Source: Afipia sp. (lineage in GTDB: Bacteria > Pseudomonadota > Alphaproteobacteria > Rhizobiales > Xanthobacteraceae). Taken from it: a stretch of 15,674 bases of DNA. Positions 13,567-15,674 of the stretch are shown piece after piece (positions within the stretch are counted from its first letter, which is position 1; each line of letters starts with the position of its first letter). The notes under the pieces were generated by a model, which was not told the DNA's origin, made no database searches, and was given only the letters and a program-made list of their open reading frames with translations. Both the position numbers and the translations under genes were made by a program. Where the stretch lies: contig JAGVII010000456.1 of NCBI GenBank assembly GCA_020056155.1, positions 1 through 15,674 on the forward strand, in the 5' to 3' direction.

Positions 13567-14672
13567 TTGTTGTCCTCGCCGACCTGGATCTGCGCGCGGA
13601 ATTCTTCGGACAACAAGATCTGTGCTCCCTGGGTCACAATCTCCGGAGTGGGTGGGAGGCTCTTGACGGAAACGATGAAGCCGCCTCCGGGCGCGGGCAT
13701 ATCGGTTGGAATTTCGTGGCGCGTGAACGTGTCCGCGCCAGTGCGCAGATAGATCCATGCCCGCCCCGTCCACCACACCACGGCCGAGGCTGAAATTTCA
13801 ATTCCATCGATGGGAGCACCGGACGGCAGGAACGCAAGGACGTTCATTCCTGGCAACAGATTGCTCGCGGCATCGGCCGCATAATAAAAACTCAGGCCTT
13901 GGATCTTTGGGTCCGTTTGCGTGGCGGGCGAGACAAAATCGACTTGATGGCGCGAGGCGCTTGCGCCGAATTGAACCGTCGCCTTCGGTGCCGCCGTTAT
14001 GAACGTCCCAGGCGGCAGCGTGATCTGGAGGAGGAAAGTCTGACGTTCGATCAGACGCGTCACCAGCGGGCCGCCCTCGATGAGTGCCTTGCCGATGACC
14101 GTTCCCCACTCCTGCAGCGCCGTTGCTTTTAGCGTTTTGACCTGGGCTTCTGCCGTTGCGACTCCGGCTTGATCCGCACCGAATGTGGCCTGGGCCGATT
14201 GTAGCTGCGCCACAGTTGTGATGTTGTCCTTGGAAAGGGCCTGCGCGCGCTCGAAAGCCGCCTTCGATGCAACGATCCTGGCCTGAGCGCTCTGAAGCTG
14301 GGCGACGGCGGTTACATAATTGTTGTCCAGCGTAACCAGCTTGTCGAGGTCAAGCACTGTTCCGTAGGCGCGGACTTGCTCCTGGTATTGCGTCGGCTTT
14401 GGTTTGGTGACATCGACTCCGCTCTGCCTACGCGTTGCGGCGTCGAGGGTCACGACGGGCTGACCCCGGCCGTCGGTCGACACGCGTAAGGGCGCTTTGA
14501 CCGGACGTTCTCGCTCGGCTTCCATCGTTGCCTCGCCGCGTCCGGCGAGGAAACCCCAGACCACAAGCACGCCAACACCTCCGATCGCCGCCAGAATAGC
14601 CAGAAGCCGGACGATTCGACGCCTAGGTCCACTGGGATTCTTGTGCTCGCTACCGGCCATGCTCACATCCAT
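13563..14672 (-). CDS. RND periplasmic adaptor (membrane-fusion) subunit, HlyD/CusB-like
   Basis: This 369-residue adaptor links the pump to an outer-membrane channel. It has one N-terminal membrane helix (about 23-43), then a periplasmic part. RAYGTVLDLDKLV (about 100-113) starts the hairpin region, and a Gln/Ala-rich coiled coil follows in which VAQLQSAQA occurs twice. Then come EWGTVIGKALIEGG (the remaining lipoyl-like strand), a beta-barrel (LLQITLPPGTFI onward) and a membrane-proximal domain ending near SEEFRAQIQVGED. The first lipoyl half is very short, as in a CusB-like subgroup found with similar pumps. Start 14672 has GGAA upstream; ATG 14660 (MAGSEHK) is an alternative. It overlaps the MFS stop by 23 bases and the pump start by four, so the three genes form one operon. 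Confidence 0.9.
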   Translation of the reverse strand: MDVSMAGSEHKNPSGPRRRIVRLLAILAAIGGVGVLVVWGFLAGRGEATMEAERERPVKAPLRVSTDGRGQPVVTLDAATRRQSGVDVTKPKPTQYQEQVRAYGTVLDLDKLVTLDNNYVTAVAQLQSAQARIVASKAAFERAQALSKDNITTVAQLQSAQATFGADQAGVATAEAQVKTLKATALQEWGTVIGKALIEGGPLVTRLIERQTFLLQITLPPGTFITAAPKATVQFGASASRHQVDFVSPATQTDPKIQGLSFYYAADAASNLLPGMNVLAFLPSGAPIDGIEISASAVVWWTGRAWIYLRTGADTFTRHEIPTDMPAPGGGFIVSVKSLPPTPEIVTQGAQILLSEEFRAQIQVGEDNK

Positions 14673-15674
14673 CGACAGTTTCCGATTGCTCTAAGCTGAT
14701 GAAGTGTTGTCTGAACCGGAATTGCTTTCGTAGAGCGAGCAGGCCGGCCAAAGCGATGGCGGTGAAAGTCGCGCCGGCCAGGAAAGTCGCGATCGGTCCG
14801 TAGACATCCCAGAGCGCTCCGGCGACCACGCTGGCGACGAGCATGGCCACCCCGCTCGCGAGGTTGAACACTCCAAACGCGGTTCCGCGCAGATCGGCAG
14901 GCGCGGTGTCCGCCACCAGCGTTGCAAGCAGCCCTTGGGTCAGGCCCATGTGCAGGCCCCAAAACACCGCGCCGAACAAAAGGATGGGCACTGACGTCGT
15001 GAGTGCCAGGAGCAGATCGGCGACCACGAGTGTGGCGACGCCGACGATCAGGACGCCCTGACGCCCGAACCGATCGGACAGTACGCCGGCGGGGTAAGCC
15101 GCGAATGCGTAAGCAATGTTCATAACGACCATGACGACGGGTACGATCGCAATCGCGAGACCTACATTCTGAGCCCGCAGAACCAGAAAGGCTTCGCTGA
15201 ACCGGGCCAGTGTCAGCACCACCGCAACCGCTACCACGGCCCAGAATGGCCCTGAGAGCCGCCAGACATCGGCGAAGTGCGGCTTGGGTCTTGCCGCAGC
15301 GTCAATGGCGCGTTCCGGCTCCTTCACCCCGAACGCCATCAGGCCAAACGCGATGAACGCGGAGATGACCGCGATCCAGAACACCGCGGTGTAATTATCG
15401 CCGGTGAAAAGCATAAGCCCGATTGCGGCGAGGGGACCGAGGAAGGCCCCGATCGTGTCGAGGGATTGTCTCAAGCCGAAGCTTGCTCCTCGCAACGGAG
15501 CGGGCGCGAGATCGGCCACCAACGCGTCGCGCGGTGCCCCGCGAATACCCTTTCCCACGCGGTCGAGGAAGCGAGCAGTCACGACCCACTCAATCGTAGT
15601 CGCGAGCGGGAAGATTGGCTTGGTAAGGGCGGCAAGCCCGTAGCCGATAACGGCCAGCAGCTTGCGGCGGCCCA
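14650..15674 (-). CDS. MFS transporter, N-terminus beyond the window
   Basis: This is the C-terminal 340 residues or so of a major facilitator superfamily protein; the frame is open to the right edge, so the start lies outside. The first visible residues (GRRKLLAVIGYGLAALTKP) include the motif-A-like loop. GRRK is followed by a helix and then RFLDRVGKGIRGAPRDALVAD, a conserved loop of a bacterial MFS group often seen next to metal or drug efflux genes. The second half repeats motif A as LSDRFGRQGVL. About ten of the twelve helices are present, with a cytoplasmic central loop near GVKEPERAIDAAARPKP. Its end overlaps the adaptor gene. Substrate unknown. Confidence 0.9.
   Translation of the reverse strand, partial: GRRKLLAVIGYGLAALTKPIFPLATTIEWVVTARFLDRVGKGIRGAPRDALVADLAPAPLRGASFGLRQSLDTIGAFLGPLAAIGLMLFTGDNYTAVFWIAVISAFIAFGLMAFGVKEPERAIDAAARPKPHFADVWRLSGPFWAVVAVAVVLTLARFSEAFLVLRAQNVGLAIAIVPVVMVVMNIAYAFAAYPAGVLSDRFGRQGVLIVGVATLVVADLLLALTTSVPILLFGAVFWGLHMGLTQGLLATLVADTAPADLRGTAFGVFNLASGVAMLVASVVAGALWDVYGPIATFLAGATFTAIALAGLLALRKQFRFRQHFISLEQSETVDGCEHGR

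Noticed and set aside
13567..13776. Seventy-codon N-terminal extension of the RND pump frame
   Set aside because: It is antisense-like sequence overlapping the adaptor gene; ATG 13566 gives the normal RND N-terminus and an ATGA overlap.

Overview
The window looks like chromosome from a GC-rich alphaproteobacterium, most likely a Bradyrhizobium/Rhodopseudomonas-type member of the Rhizobiales. I infer this from codon use, the small PilZ protein type, the paired COG4705-type membrane proteins and the style of the RND gene set; there is no rRNA or housekeeping marker to prove it. No tRNA, rRNA, CRISPR array or insertion sequence was recognised.

Layout, left to right. Bases 1-578 hold no gene I can support. 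Bases 579-4775 (+) form an envelope-sensing block: an OmpR-class response regulator and its histidine kinase (ATGA overlap), a secreted PepSY protein, and two tandem paralogues of a poorly characterised polytopic membrane family (COG4705-like). Each paralogue is built from four repeats of one W-(10)-G-(5)-D helix motif. A small PilZ gene (4816-5064, +) is broken by an in-frame amber codon. On the minus strand, 5132-6107 encodes a two-repeat membrane protein with paired ExxE motifs (COG4280-like) and a coupled 67-residue membrane protein. A BcrC-type PAP2 phosphatase (6402-7016, +) converges on the next block.

Bases 7129-10024 (minus) read as one fluoride-responsive transcription unit. In order of transcription it has a promoter, a complete fluoride (crcB-motif) riboswitch aptamer, an intrinsic terminator, an SD-sequestering hairpin, a 68-residue membrane protein, the fluoride channel CrcB, a phosphoglycerate mutase, a C-terminal metallophosphoesterase remnant, a probably frameshifted small gene, and a membrane-anchored Cys-dependent phosphatase. 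Several junctions are ATGA overlaps. Phospho-transfer enzymes in a fluoride-switched unit make biochemical sense, because fluoride poisons enolase and many phosphatases.

Bases 10363-15674 (minus) are an efflux operon: an MFS transporter (cut by the window edge), a periplasmic adaptor with an unusual reduced lipoyl region, and a 1067-residue HME/CzcA-CusA-type RND pump. No outer-membrane factor gene is present in the window.

The parts most worth a second look are the fluoride-switched operon with its extra RNA structures and phosphatase cargo, and the four-repeat membrane paralogues, in which the outer two of four aspartates are replaced symmetrically by asparagine in one copy.
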